The position numbers were made by a program, and so were the translations under genes. The notes beneath the pieces are model-generated. The model was not told the origin of the DNA and ran no database searches. It saw only the letters and a list, made by a program, of their open reading frames with translations. From NCBI GenBank assembly GCA_035995425.1, contig DASYKM010000095.1, positions 1 to 64,000 on the forward strand: 64,000 nucleotides of DNA, written 5' to 3'. Positions 9,442 through 18,210 of this stretch are shown one piece after another. The DNA comes from CADEED01 sp035995425 (GTDB lineage Bacteria > Pseudomonadota > Gammaproteobacteria > Steroidobacterales > Steroidobacteraceae). Within the stretch, counting starts at the first letter, position 1; every line of letters starts with the position of its first letter.

Positions 9442-10028
9442 CGCTTTTCTCCTTGCGTGGCGATGATCGTGCGCACGCGCGCCGCGAGGTCGGAATATGC
9501 AAGCGGGCCTTTTTCCACGTCCGCAGCCAGGCCGGCGTTGTTCAATCGGTTGGCTGTCGGCTGACTCGGGATCGACGTGTCGATGTCGAACAGACCTTGC
9601 GCCAGTCCCACCGGACTCGAGAGCGCGATGCTGCTCTCGGCGGTGAGGAAGAGCAGGTAGTCCCGCCCACGTTCGAGGCGAGGCATGTCGCGGAAGAGTG
9701 AAAAGTGACGGATGCCGTTGCCTTCCGATTCGGCCTTGAGGCTGCCGATCATTTCGACGTCGGCGTAGGTGATGTTCTTGAAGGTTGCAAATTCACCCTT
9801 GAAGGTCTCGGTCACCCGTATCCGGTAGATGGTGGTGGCCAGCTGCCCGCCACCGACCTTGACGCTTCCCGGGCGTACGTCGGTGACCGTTCCCCGAAAC
9901 ACGCGGCCGGCTGACGCCGTCATGTGCCCGAGATCGAAGTGTTTGACGGTGGTTGCGTCCGCGCGGGGAATCGATGCGAAGGACGCGGCAATCATTCCGG
10001 CGCAGAAAGCTGCACTGATCAGTCTCAT
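9438..10028 (-). CDS. Secreted partner protein of the metzincin, unknown function
   Basis: This 196-residue protein has a signal peptide (MRLISAAFCAGMIAASFASIPRA). Its mature domain begins ATTVKHFDLGHMTASAGRVF, then GTVTD, beta-strand-rich and without cysteines. The start at 10028 has an excellent GAGGGAGA ribosome-binding site four bases upstream; a longer frame to 10088 has none and is rejected. The stop overlaps the start of the large metzincin gene (ATGA), so the two proteins should be made together. By position it could be a chaperone, inhibitor or anchoring factor for the protease. No family name was recognised with confidence. Confidence 0.75.
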   Translation of the reverse strand: MRLISAAFCAGMIAASFASIPRADATTVKHFDLGHMTASAGRVFRGTVTDVRPGSVKVGGGQLATTIYRIRVTETFKGEFATFKNITYADVEMIGSLKAESEGNGIRHFSLFRDMPRLERGRDYLLFLTAESSIALSSPVGLAQGLFDIDTSIPSQPTANRLNNAGLAADVEKGPLAYSDLAARVRTIIATQGEKR

Positions 10029-10291
10029 ATTCAATCTCCCTCGCTTACGTTCGGCGCGGCGCAGAGGAGAGTGAGCAGCTCCACTCACTCGAATGAGCCG
10101 GGCGAACTAGCTTATTAGTGGAATGTACGTACGGTGTGATCTCGAGATCGAGCGGATGCGCGAACCCATGGAGCTGAGCCAGCGGGGGGCGATCCTTCGC
10201 CTCTTGGTTCGAAAGACTCTGGCGCTCCCTGCCACGGCGCGAGCATCCAGCACCGCGCGTTAGATAGTCAAGCGCGCGCTGCTACGCGTTG

Positions 10292-10322
10292 CACTAAAAA
10301 AAAGCGGTGTAGGAATTTACTG
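10292..10322 (-). terminator. Possible weak terminator after the S41 peptidase gene
   Basis: On the minus strand, eight T residues (plus-strand run of A at 10297-10304) follow a short GCGG...CCGC stem whose left arm overlaps the end of the peptidase gene. The stem is only four base pairs with a long loop, so the T-run is the main evidence. Confidence 0.3.
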
Positions 10323-11618
10323 GCCGCCTCGCGCGTGGCGCAGTGCTTCTTCAAGTGCATCGGCGGCCGGCACGTTGATGTCCGGCTGGACTCCCGTGCC
10401 TTCCCAGTCCAACTTGGTCACCGGGTCCATGAAGCGGCCGAACGGCACTCCGATGAAGAAGTGGTCGTCGATACGATGTGGCGCCACGGGATGGGCGCCC
10501 CCACCGCTGGCCTCACCGACCAGCGTCGCTCGCTTGAGATTCTTCAGGGCGAAGCTGAACAGTTCTGCCGACGAGAACGTCCGCTTCGATGTCAGGAGGT
10601 AGACTGGCTTGCCGATAAACTTTTTGCCCGGCACATACGCATAGGTCCATCTCTGTTCGGTGGCGTCCTTCCCGCGATCGTAGTCGTCACCCAGATGCGC
10701 CGGTTCTTCGAATAGATAGCTGCCGAGCAACACGGCCATGGGCGGAGAGCCGCCCCAGTTCTCCCGCAGGTCGATGATGAGTGCGTCGCTGTCGGCGAGG
10801 AAATTCATGGCCGCGATCGCAGTCGGCGCGCAAAACTCCGGCTCCGCAAGGAAGTTGAGTTTCAGATAGCCGATGTTCGGACTGAGGTGTTCCGCCTTCT
10901 CGAAACCGCAGTTGGCGGCGGCGAGACTCTTCGGATCGGACTGCGGGCGCGCATTCGGGCCCGGATCGGGCGGCGCGTCTTTGGCGAAATACCGCAACCT
11001 GAAGTGCTTGTCGCCGCTCATCGCCTTCAAGTCGTCGGAGACACGGATCTCGAAAATTCCGCCGTCGGTAATGCCCCGATACTCGCCACGCTTTTGCAGC
11101 GCCTTGAGTTTCCCGGCAATCGTCTTCGCAACATCCGGAAACACGTAGTACTGCTCGATCAGCTTCGCCGTCTCCGCGATGACCCGGCCGCGATGGGCTT
11201 CGTCCAATTCGATTTCGGTGAAATTGGGGTCGATCGCCCAGAAGCCCAGCAAGGACAGATGCTCGAGGTTGTCAGGCTTGACCACGAGAGTGGCCGACAG
11301 ACGCGTCTGCCCCGCCCTCTCTTTGACCTGGAATCCCATCCACAGCTTTCCGCTGCCTTCGATGCTCACCAACTCGTAGCCGCCCGTGCGCGCACGAGTG
11401 TCCATCTCTTCGTCAACGTGGATCCACGGTGCATGCGCATTCGCGAAAGATTCGACTCTTCCCCGATCGCCGCTGTTGAACGCGTCGAGGTACGCTCCCA
11501 ACGCGTGTCCGGCCGGCGTGTCGGGAATGGGCGGCGACGTTGCATCGGCGAGCGCGGGACTCGCCAGGACGAATAGCAAGGCGCAAATTCGGAGCCCAAG
11601 AACCTTTGGTGAAATCAT
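10317..11618 (-). CDS. Secreted S41-family (C-terminal-processing type) peptidase
   Basis: This 433-residue protein has a signal peptide (ICALLFVLASPALA, cut near residue 25). The N-terminal third is a helical and strand region; no classic PDZ motif is obvious. The C-terminal part is a clear S41 fold: IGYLKLNFL, LIIDLRENWGGSPPMA, and the nucleophile region TSKRTFSSAEL, where the first Ser of TFSSAE (around residue 348) should be catalytic. GVQPDINVPA near the end is also typical. Such peptidases cut at exposed C-termini in the periplasm. The start at 11618 is chosen because it begins the signal peptide; the longer frame to 11810 adds an arginine-rich shadow. It appears to be a single-gene unit. 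Confidence 0.85.
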   Translation of the reverse strand: MISPKVLGLRICALLFVLASPALADATSPPIPDTPAGHALGAYLDAFNSGDRGRVESFANAHAPWIHVDEEMDTRARTGGYELVSIEGSGKLWMGFQVKERAGQTRLSATLVVKPDNLEHLSLLGFWAIDPNFTEIELDEAHRGRVIAETAKLIEQYYVFPDVAKTIAGKLKALQKRGEYRGITDGGIFEIRVSDDLKAMSGDKHFRLRYFAKDAPPDPGPNARPQSDPKSLAAANCGFEKAEHLSPNIGYLKLNFLAEPEFCAPTAIAAMNFLADSDALIIDLRENWGGSPPMAVLLGSYLFEEPAHLGDDYDRGKDATEQRWTYAYVPGKKFIGKPVYLLTSKRTFSSAELFSFALKNLKRATLVGEASGGGAHPVAPHRIDDHFFIGVPFGRFMDPVTKLDWEGTGVQPDINVPAADALEEALRHARGGQ

Positions 11619-11710
11619 TTCGCCACGCAGCTCAATCGCGGTCGTAGAGGCCGGTGCGAAATCATACCTGCCATCTGGCACGCGCAGGGATTCAGCGCTG
11701 CTCCGGCTCG

Positions 11711-14392
11711 TCAATCCACAACCAGGGCGAGCGATCCTCGGCGCTTCTCGCGCTGCGCGGCATGCACCGGCGCAGGCAGCTTCTGCGAAAGTTGCAGCAG
11801 CTCCTGGCACTTCTCAGGCAGGCGCTTCAGCAGCAACAGCAAGTCGCCACTGGGAACCGGGCGGGAAAACAGATAGCCCTGAAGTGAGATCGCGCGATGC
11901 GGCAGCAGCATGGCGAATTGCTCGAGCCGCTCGACACCCTCGGCGGTCACCTCGAGACCGAGGCCGCGACACAGCGCAATGGTCGCGCGGGCAATGGATG
12001 CGGTGCGCGCGCTGTCCTCGATGCCCGAGATCAGGCTTCGATCGAGCTTGACGCGTGTGAGCGGCAGCTGCTGCAGCGACGCCAGCGAAGAATATCCGGT
12101 GCCGAAGTCATCGAGGGCAATGGCGACTCCGATGCTGCGCAGCTGATCGAGTGTCTTGATGGTGTGGGACCCGGTCTGCAGGACGGACTCGGTGAGCTCG
12201 AGTTCGACGCAGCGCGCGGGCAACTCGAACTCCTCGAGCAACTGCTCGACCTTGCTCACGAATCGATAGTCCAGGAATTGTCGCGGCGACACATTGATGG
12301 CGACTCGCGCGCCGGGCCACGCGCCCCGATGCCATTGGGCCGCGGTCTGGATGGCCGTGCGCAGTACCCAATCGCTGATCTCGACGATGAGCCCGGACTC
12401 CTCCGCCACGGCGAGGAATTCGTCGGGCGAGCGGAAGCTGCCATCGGGCGTGCGCCAGCGAATCAGCGCTTCGACCAACTCCACGTCGAGCGTCTGCAGG
12501 TTCACCAGGGGCTGATAGAACAACTCGAACTCGCCGTTCTGGATGGCACGCCGCAATCTCTGCTCGATGGCAAATTTCGCCGAAGCGGTGGTCAACAGTT
12601 CCGGCGTGAAGATGGCGAGCTGGCTGCGCCCGAGCGCCTTGGCGCGAAACAGCGCCGCGTCCGCGGCACGCAACAAAGCTTCGGCATCCTGTTCATGATC
12701 GGGGAATACGCTGACGCCAACGCTCACGCTCACGATGACCTCGCGATCGTCAACCTGCAGCGGGCTTTCGAAAGAGCGAACGATGGCGGCGCCGAAGAGC
12801 ACGATGTCCTCGGCGCCGTCGCCGCCCTGGTGCACGATCGTGAATTCATCGCCACCGAGCCTGGCGGCGAATCCGCGGCCGCGCGCGATTTCCTCGAGTC
12901 GGCGCGCAATTGCGATGAGGACGCGATCTCCGTAGGAATGCCCGAGGCTGTCGTTGAGCGTCTTGAAGTTGTCGATGTCGAGGAAGAAGACCCCGACGCG
13001 CTCGCGCGACACGCGTGCGCGTTCCAGGCTTTCATTCAGCGCGACGAACAACTGCCTGCGGTTGGCGACGCCGGTGAGCGGATCCCGTTCGGCGAGGTCC
13101 TGCAACTGGCGGGTACGTTCCTCGACTTTGGCTTCGAGCCTATGGTGGGCATCGAGCGTGGCGGCGCGCGCCACGGCAAGCTGCCCGGCCATCGAATTGA
13201 AAGCCACGGCCAGGGCATCGAGCTCGCGAATGCCGCCGTTGGCGACGACACGCGTATTGCCACCTCGTGCCAGTCGGTTGGTGGCGGCGATCATTCGCCG
13301 CACCGGTCGCACGATGCTGAAGATCGTCACGAAGCAGATGTAAGACAGCACGACGAGCACCGCGGCGCTCATCCAGGCCACGAGCGAGCCGTTGGGTTTG
13401 GCGAATGGCACGGGCTTGCGCACGGGTGCGTTTACCAAGTGGCTCGCCTTCGGAGGCTGCGACTCGATGATGAAACTGGAAGGCAGCAGCGAGGCCAGCT
13501 TCCGCGACTCGCGTGCGAAGGAGTCGCCGGCGGCGATTCGCCGCGCCTCGTTGTGCACCAGTGCGACTCGCGCGCCCACCAGCAAGGCCAGGTCGTCACT
13601 CATTCCCTGGTACCACTCCGGTCCCTGCGACCGGCGCAGCATGTTTTTCTCGTCGCGCAGCGTTTCCGCCACGGCTCGTTCCGCATTCTCAAGCGGGCTG
13701 ACTGTGGACGCATCGCCGGCGTCGAAAACGCCGGGGGTGGTGGCGGCGGCGCGGAGATCGTCGAGCCGTGCGCGGACATCGAGCAACGGCTGCGCAGCAA
13801 CCACCCGACCGAGAATCTTCCAGGCGCGATCGATCGATTTTCTGGCGCGCGTATCCATGCCCGAGAGCACGCTCGAATACTGAGTGAGAAGTTCGTGGCG
13901 CACGCGTGCGGACTGCAGCAATGCTTCGGCACTTCGCTTGTGCGTATTGATGAGGCGCGGCAACGGCTGATTCGACGCCTGACTACTGCTCCGGCCCTGG
14001 CCAAACAACCGGTCGAGTGCGGCGCGCGCACTCCCATAGCGCGCCGCCGAGGTGCGTGAGTCCGCCTCGGCGTGCTCGTGAACTGCGCGATCGAACCGCC
14101 CCACCGCGACCGCCAGTTCCGCGGACGTGACGATCTGCTGTGCACGGCCCACCGACTCGCGCAGGGTGTTGATCGCTTCCGAGTCGTGCGCGCTTCGCTC
14201 CAGCTCCACGTTGCGCTGCTGGTCGAGGACGGCGACGCCGTTTTCGACGATGACATTGGCGGCGGCCGCGAGGGCCGCCACGGACGCGAACGCGACAATG
14301 AGTCGCGGCGTAATGCCGACACTGCCTAGCGTGAGCCACCCTTTCAGGCGGACGTACTGGCGTTTGAACAGATTTCCGGGCGTCCTGAACAT
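11711..14392 (-). CDS. Membrane GGDEF-EAL c-di-GMP enzyme with HAMP
   Basis: This 893-residue inner-membrane protein has a first membrane helix near residues 29-49, a periplasmic helical sensor of about 280 residues, and a second helix near 335-358 (VVLSYICFVTIF). A HAMP segment follows, then GGDEF (about 430-590) and EAL (about 610-865) domains. The cyclase motif ARLGGDEF and the phosphodiesterase motif VEALIRWR are both intact, as are NVSPRQF and DDFGTGYSSL. Both activities are therefore possible. No RxxD inhibitory site is visible just before GGDEF. It probably tunes c-di-GMP in response to an unknown periplasmic cue. It is divergent from udgX, and no target gene is obvious nearby. Confidence 0.92.
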   Translation of the reverse strand: MFRTPGNLFKRQYVRLKGWLTLGSVGITPRLIVAFASVAALAAAANVIVENGVAVLDQQRNVELERSAHDSEAINTLRESVGRAQQIVTSAELAVAVGRFDRAVHEHAEADSRTSAARYGSARAALDRLFGQGRSSSQASNQPLPRLINTHKRSAEALLQSARVRHELLTQYSSVLSGMDTRARKSIDRAWKILGRVVAAQPLLDVRARLDDLRAAATTPGVFDAGDASTVSPLENAERAVAETLRDEKNMLRRSQGPEWYQGMSDDLALLVGARVALVHNEARRIAAGDSFARESRKLASLLPSSFIIESQPPKASHLVNAPVRKPVPFAKPNGSLVAWMSAAVLVVLSYICFVTIFSIVRPVRRMIAATNRLARGGNTRVVANGGIRELDALAVAFNSMAGQLAVARAATLDAHHRLEAKVEERTRQLQDLAERDPLTGVANRRQLFVALNESLERARVSRERVGVFFLDIDNFKTLNDSLGHSYGDRVLIAIARRLEEIARGRGFAARLGGDEFTIVHQGGDGAEDIVLFGAAIVRSFESPLQVDDREVIVSVSVGVSVFPDHEQDAEALLRAADAALFRAKALGRSQLAIFTPELLTTASAKFAIEQRLRRAIQNGEFELFYQPLVNLQTLDVELVEALIRWRTPDGSFRSPDEFLAVAEESGLIVEISDWVLRTAIQTAAQWHRGAWPGARVAINVSPRQFLDYRFVSKVEQLLEEFELPARCVELELTESVLQTGSHTIKTLDQLRSIGVAIALDDFGTGYSSLASLQQLPLTRVKLDRSLISGIEDSARTASIARATIALCRGLGLEVTAEGVERLEQFAMLLPHRAISLQGYLFSRPVPSGDLLLLLKRLPEKCQELLQLSQKLPAPVHAAQREKRRGSLALVVD

Positions 14393-14599
14393 GAGCGTCG
14401 GGCCGAACCGCCCCCTTGGAAACTCTCTTATTCCTTCGCGTGAGATTCCATGAAAGCAGAGGTCAGTGTGCCTGTGCCGTTCACGCTTTCCTGTAGGTGG
14501 ATTCTGATCCTGGGCTTCATGGGTCTGCCTAATAGGCGGGGGCCGGATGTCTTTCTTGCCGACAGTGTTTGCGTGCCATTGCCGGGAAAGTAGCGCGCA

Positions 14600-15283
14600 A
14601 TGTCAAAAGCACGAGCGCGCGGGCACAGGGTCGAACTCCCGCCCACCGAAACATTCCTGCCGCCGAAACTGACGCTGCCCGCGCTGCGCGAGGCTGCGGC
14701 GCATTGCCGCGGTTGTCGTTTGTATCTCCATGCCACGCAGACCGTGTTCGGTGAAGGAGCAGCGCATGCCCGAATCATGTTGGTAGGCGAGCAGCCCGGC
14801 GATCGCGAAGATCTGACGGGACATCCATTCGTCGGGCCAGCCGGGCAATTGCTCGACGAGGCGCTGGCCGATGCTGGAGTCGAGCGCCGTCAGGTCTACG
14901 TAACCAACACGGTCAAGCATTTCAATTTCGAACCGCGCGGCAAATTCCGCCTGCACAAGCGTCCGCCGGTGAGCTCCATCAAGGCTTGCATGCCCTGGTT
15001 GAAGGCCGAGCTCGCGGCCGTGAAGCCGGCGGTGGTCGTGCTGCTGGGCGCCACCGCGGCGCAGGCAATCTTCGGCGCAAAATTCCGCATCACGCGCGAG
15101 CGCGGCAAGGTGCTCGCGCACGAGCTCGCGCCGGTCGTGATCGCCACGCTGCATCCTTCCGCGATCCTGCGCGCCCCCGACGAGTCCGCGCGAGCCGAAG
15201 GGCGCGCAGCCCTGATAGCCGACCTCAAGTTAGCCGCACGCGCGGCTCGCAAAGCAAGCCTCAGCGATCGAAGCGGATCGTGA
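14600..15283 (+). CDS. udgX: UdgX-type uracil-DNA glycosylase
   Basis: This 227-residue protein belongs to the family-4-like uracil-DNA glycosylases. It has the CRGC and later cysteines expected for a 4Fe-4S cluster, the uracil pocket GEQPGDREDLTG, VTNTVKHF, the UdgX-specific loop GKFRLHKRP, and TLHPSAILR near the C-terminus. The His in that loop (His119) is the residue known in UdgX to bond covalently to the abasic sugar after uracil removal, making an irreversible protein-DNA link. The ATG is preceded by GGGAAAG. The 3' end overlaps the convergent lipid A deacylase gene by 23 bp. UdgX identity rests on the His-containing loop. Confidence 0.88.
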   Translation: MSKARARGHRVELPPTETFLPPKLTLPALREAAAHCRGCRLYLHATQTVFGEGAAHARIMLVGEQPGDREDLTGHPFVGPAGQLLDEALADAGVERRQVYVTNTVKHFNFEPRGKFRLHKRPPVSSIKACMPWLKAELAAVKPAVVVLLGATAAQAIFGAKFRITRERGKVLAHELAPVVIATLHPSAILRAPDESARAEGRAALIADLKLAARAARKASLSDRSGS

Positions 15284-16031
15284 ACACGGCGAAGTCCTGT
15301 CCACGGTTCGGCGTCCTGACGCCGCCGTTCGACCAGTGTCGCGCGGAGACCTCGAAGGTCGCGGGAAAACCTTCTGCGTGGAAGCGCAGACCGAGCTGCG
15401 AAGAAAAATTCCAGTGCGTCACGCTCAGGATGTCCTGCTCGGTCTTGTACGACACTCCGAACCCGAAGAACGCGCGCAGCGGACCGCGCTCCACCAGCTG
15501 AAAGCGGCGCGACAGCGACGCAGCCCAATACGGATGGGCGATCAGTTGTTCGGTGTGCTCCTGGTTGTCGGAAGACAGCTGCGAGCTCGCGAAACGAAAC
15601 ACGCCGAGTTCCCAGCGGCTGCGATCCCAGGTGACCGTCATCGGGATCACGACGCCAGCGGTGTTCTCGAACGAGTGATACGTGCCGCCAACTCCAATAT
15701 GGAACTCGCAGCTGCGGCAAACCTTGTACGCATCCTTGATCGGCCGTGACAGCCTGGCGGCCGGGCGTTCCGAAACATCCCAGGCCTCCTCGGAGAGCGC
15801 GATGCGTTCATCGATCGTTTCTGAATCCTCGATGCGCAGGGTTTCTTCGGGCCACTGTGGCGGCGATACCGGTTCGGTGGGATCGATGCCGGCCGGGGCC
15901 ATTTCGCTCGGTAACAAGTCGAGCGGCGCGGCGGCCCAGCTCGAGACGGAGCCCGTCAAGAAAATGCCAGCGAGAAGCGCGCGGATTGCTCTCCTTCCCT
16001 TCCCTGCAGTGCGATCAGAATTCATGTTCAT
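15261..16031 (-). CDS. pagL: PagL-like lipid A 3-O-deacylase (outer membrane)
   Basis: This 256-residue protein has a signal peptide ending near SSWA (about residue 33). A proline- and glutamate-rich linker of roughly 65 residues follows, then an eight-strand-like barrel. The C-terminal region carries SARHWSNGG, matching the PagL catalytic His-x-Ser (His232, Ser234), and the protein ends in alternating FAVFTIRFDR typical of an outer-membrane strand. PagL removes the 3-O acyl chain from lipid A. The linker makes it longer than usual PagL proteins. Two in-frame ATGs (16031 and 16025) are equally possible. Its 3' end overlaps udgX. Confidence 0.72.
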   Translation of the reverse strand: MNMNSDRTAGKGRRAIRALLAGIFLTGSVSSWAAAPLDLLPSEMAPAGIDPTEPVSPPQWPEETLRIEDSETIDERIALSEEAWDVSERPAARLSRPIKDAYKVCRSCEFHIGVGGTYHSFENTAGVVIPMTVTWDRSRWELGVFRFASSQLSSDNQEHTEQLIAHPYWAASLSRRFQLVERGPLRAFFGFGVSYKTEQDILSVTHWNFSSQLGLRFHAEGFPATFEVSARHWSNGGVRTPNRGQDFAVFTIRFDR

Positions 16032-16326
16032 TTGAACGAATCTTCGTCGGTTTCGGATGCGCGCGAAATTGCTCGAAGGTGTTGGACGGGTATATCCAAA
16101 GAAAGGGTTACGACGTATCTCTTTTGGGGTAGACCGCTGTCGGTGCGAACGTTCGATACTTGTCAGCGCAGTTGAAGACCGCTCACTCGGCCTACCTATT
16201 TCGGCAGACGAGTTGCCCGGATAGAGAGCGAATCGGAAGTCGGCGACGACACTCGCTCACAAATTGGTGCAGGGTTCGCACGATGCGGCCGGTGTTGATA
16301 ACGTTCACCACGAGTCACGAGACGCC

Positions 16327-17433
16327 ATGAAATCCACCCGCCACTCGAACGAAGTTCGCCTGGAACGCATCGCAGCGTCACCGCGTTGGGATGGCACGCG
16401 CTTCCGCAACACGCATCCCGCACCGCGCGGCGAACCTGGTGTGGCCATGCCCTCGCTCAGTGATTTCTTGTGCGGCGGCGATCGCCGCGTCCCCGAAGGT
16501 CCCTTGCCTTCGCTGAGCCCACACGATGCGTGGACGCATCCGCCGCAGAGCGGTTTGCGGGCAACCTGGTTGGGGCATTCGACGGTGTTGATAGAAATCG
16601 ACGGCTGGCGGGTACTCACCGACCCGGTGTGGGGCCCGCGCGCCTCGCCGTCGCGGTTCATTGGCCCGAAGCGCTTCCAGCCGGTTCCGGTGACGCTGCG
16701 CGAACTGCCGCCGCTCGATGCGGTGATCGTGTCGCACGACCATTACGATCACCTCGACTACACCACCATGCGGAAGATGCGCCGGCTCGCGGTGCCCATC
16801 GTCACCTCACTTGGCGTGGGCACGCACCTCGAAGCCTTCGGCATTGCCCCCGAACGCATCGTCGAGCTCGACTGGTGGGAATCGCACCGCATCCCTGACA
16901 CCGGCCTCACGCTCCATGCCGCTCCCTCTCAACACTTCTCGGGCCGCGGACTCAAGGACGGCAACCGGACCGCATGGTCGTCGTTCGTCATCGAGTCGCC
17001 GCGTCACAAGGTGTTCTTCAGCGGCGATACCGGCCTCACGGCCGAATTCGTCGACATCCGCAGCCGGCTCGGGCCATTCGATCTCGTCATGCTCGAGGTG
17101 GGCGCGTTTCATCCGGCCTGGGGCAATATCCACCTCGGGCCGCAGAACGCGCTGGCCGCGCACGCCTTGCTGGGCGGCGGACCGTTCCTGCCTATCCACT
17201 GGGGCACGTTCAACCTGGCGTTGCACGCCTGGGACGATCCGGTGGAGACACTGCTGCAACTGGCGCCGAAAACCGGCGCGCAACTGGTGATGCCGCGGCT
17301 TGGCGAAGCAGTCGAGCCTGCCGAGCAACGCCGTCTGGAAACCTGGTGGCGCGGCGTCGATGCGGGCGCCGGCCGCAAGAGCATTGCGCCTGCCACGCGC
17401 ATGCCCAAGGCCATGCCCTTTCCACCGGACTAG
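16327..17433 (+). CDS. MBL-fold hydrolase, NAPE-PLD/UlaG-like
   Basis: This 368-residue soluble protein has a complete metallo-beta-lactamase fold. It shows WLGHSTVLIEIDG and the zinc motif SHDHYDHLD (His137, Asp138, His139, Asp141, His142), followed by APSQHFSGR, FFSGDTG and PIHWGTFNLALHAWD. The order and spacing match bacterial relatives of N-acylphosphatidylethanolamine phospholipase D. This suggests phosphodiester hydrolysis on a lipid or lactone substrate, but the substrate cannot be read from sequence. The ATG at 16327 is favoured over an in-frame TTG at 16264. The 295 bp before it hold no gene and no convincing regulatory site. It ends 39 bp from the convergent pirin gene. Confidence 0.82.
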   Translation: MKSTRHSNEVRLERIAASPRWDGTRFRNTHPAPRGEPGVAMPSLSDFLCGGDRRVPEGPLPSLSPHDAWTHPPQSGLRATWLGHSTVLIEIDGWRVLTDPVWGPRASPSRFIGPKRFQPVPVTLRELPPLDAVIVSHDHYDHLDYTTMRKMRRLAVPIVTSLGVGTHLEAFGIAPERIVELDWWESHRIPDTGLTLHAAPSQHFSGRGLKDGNRTAWSSFVIESPRHKVFFSGDTGLTAEFVDIRSRLGPFDLVMLEVGAFHPAWGNIHLGPQNALAAHALLGGGPFLPIHWGTFNLALHAWDDPVETLLQLAPKTGAQLVMPRLGEAVEPAEQRRLETWWRGVDAGAGRKSIAPATRMPKAMPFPPD

Positions 17434-17472
17434 CTACGCTCGCCAGCTGCGCTCGCTATCTACGCTTGCTAT

Positions 17473-18174
17473 CTACCCTGGCAGGTCGAACACCAGGATT
17501 TCCGCCCTGCCGCCGCGCGCGATGTCGACCCGCGACTCCTCGGTGAGCTTGAGCGCGTCGCCGGCATTGAGCTCCACGTCGTTGACGTGCACGGAGCCGC
17601 GCGCCACGTGGACGTAGGCGCGCCGCCCGTCGGCGAGCTCGAGGCTGGCGCTCTCGGCTCCGTCGAACAATCCGCTGTAGACCCGCGCATCCTGGTGAAT
17701 CCGCACCGATCCGGCTTCGCCGTTCGCCGACGCAATCAGCCGCAGGCGCCCGCGCTTCTCGGCCGGATCGAAGTGTTTTTCTTCGTAGCTGGGTGGAATT
17801 CCCGTGACGTCCGGCTGTATCCAGATCTGCAGGAAGTGCACAGGGTCTGTTTGCGATGCATTGAATTCACCATGCCGCACGCCGCTGCCGGCGCTCATGC
17901 GCTGCACATCGCCTGGACGGATCGTGGACCCCGTCCCGATCGAATCTTGGTGCGCGAGCTCGCCTTCGAGCACGTAGCTGATGATTTCCATGTCGCGGTG
18001 GGCGTGCGTACCGAAACCCTTGCCCGGAGCCACGCGGTCTTCATTGAGCACGCGCAACGGCCCGAATTGAACTTGGTCGTCGTCGAAATAGTCTGCAAAC
18101 GAGAAGCTGTGGTACGAGTCGAGCCAGCCGTGATTGGCGTGGCCGCGGTCTTCACTGCGTCGGGTGACTTTCAT
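17473..18174 (-). CDS. Pirin-family cupin (YhhW/quercetinase-like)
   Basis: This 233-residue protein shows the pirin N-domain: HANHGWLDSYHSFSFADYF, FGPLRVLNED, GFGTHAHRDMEIISYVLEG and SAGSGVRHGEFN. The metal-binding His and Glu residues (HxH...E...H) are all present, so metal binding and a dioxygenase or redox-sensor role are possible. A second, less conserved cupin half follows. The ATG at 18174 begins the typical start MKVTRRSEDRG; the much longer frame upstream is antisense to gnd and rejected. Only 36 bp separate it from the divergent gnd gene, so both promoters must lie in or near that gap. Confidence 0.88.
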   Translation of the reverse strand: MKVTRRSEDRGHANHGWLDSYHSFSFADYFDDDQVQFGPLRVLNEDRVAPGKGFGTHAHRDMEIISYVLEGELAHQDSIGTGSTIRPGDVQRMSAGSGVRHGEFNASQTDPVHFLQIWIQPDVTGIPPSYEEKHFDPAEKRGRLRLIASANGEAGSVRIHQDARVYSGLFDGAESASLELADGRRAYVHVARGSVHVNDVELNAGDALKLTEESRVDIARGGRAEILVFDLPG

Positions 18175-18210
18175 GGGAATACACTGTAGCGAATTCACCG
18201 AGAGACACAC

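Noticed and set aside
11897..14059. 720-codon plus-strand open frame
   Set aside because: It lies opposite the GGDEF-EAL gene, shows no domain, and reflects the high GC content.
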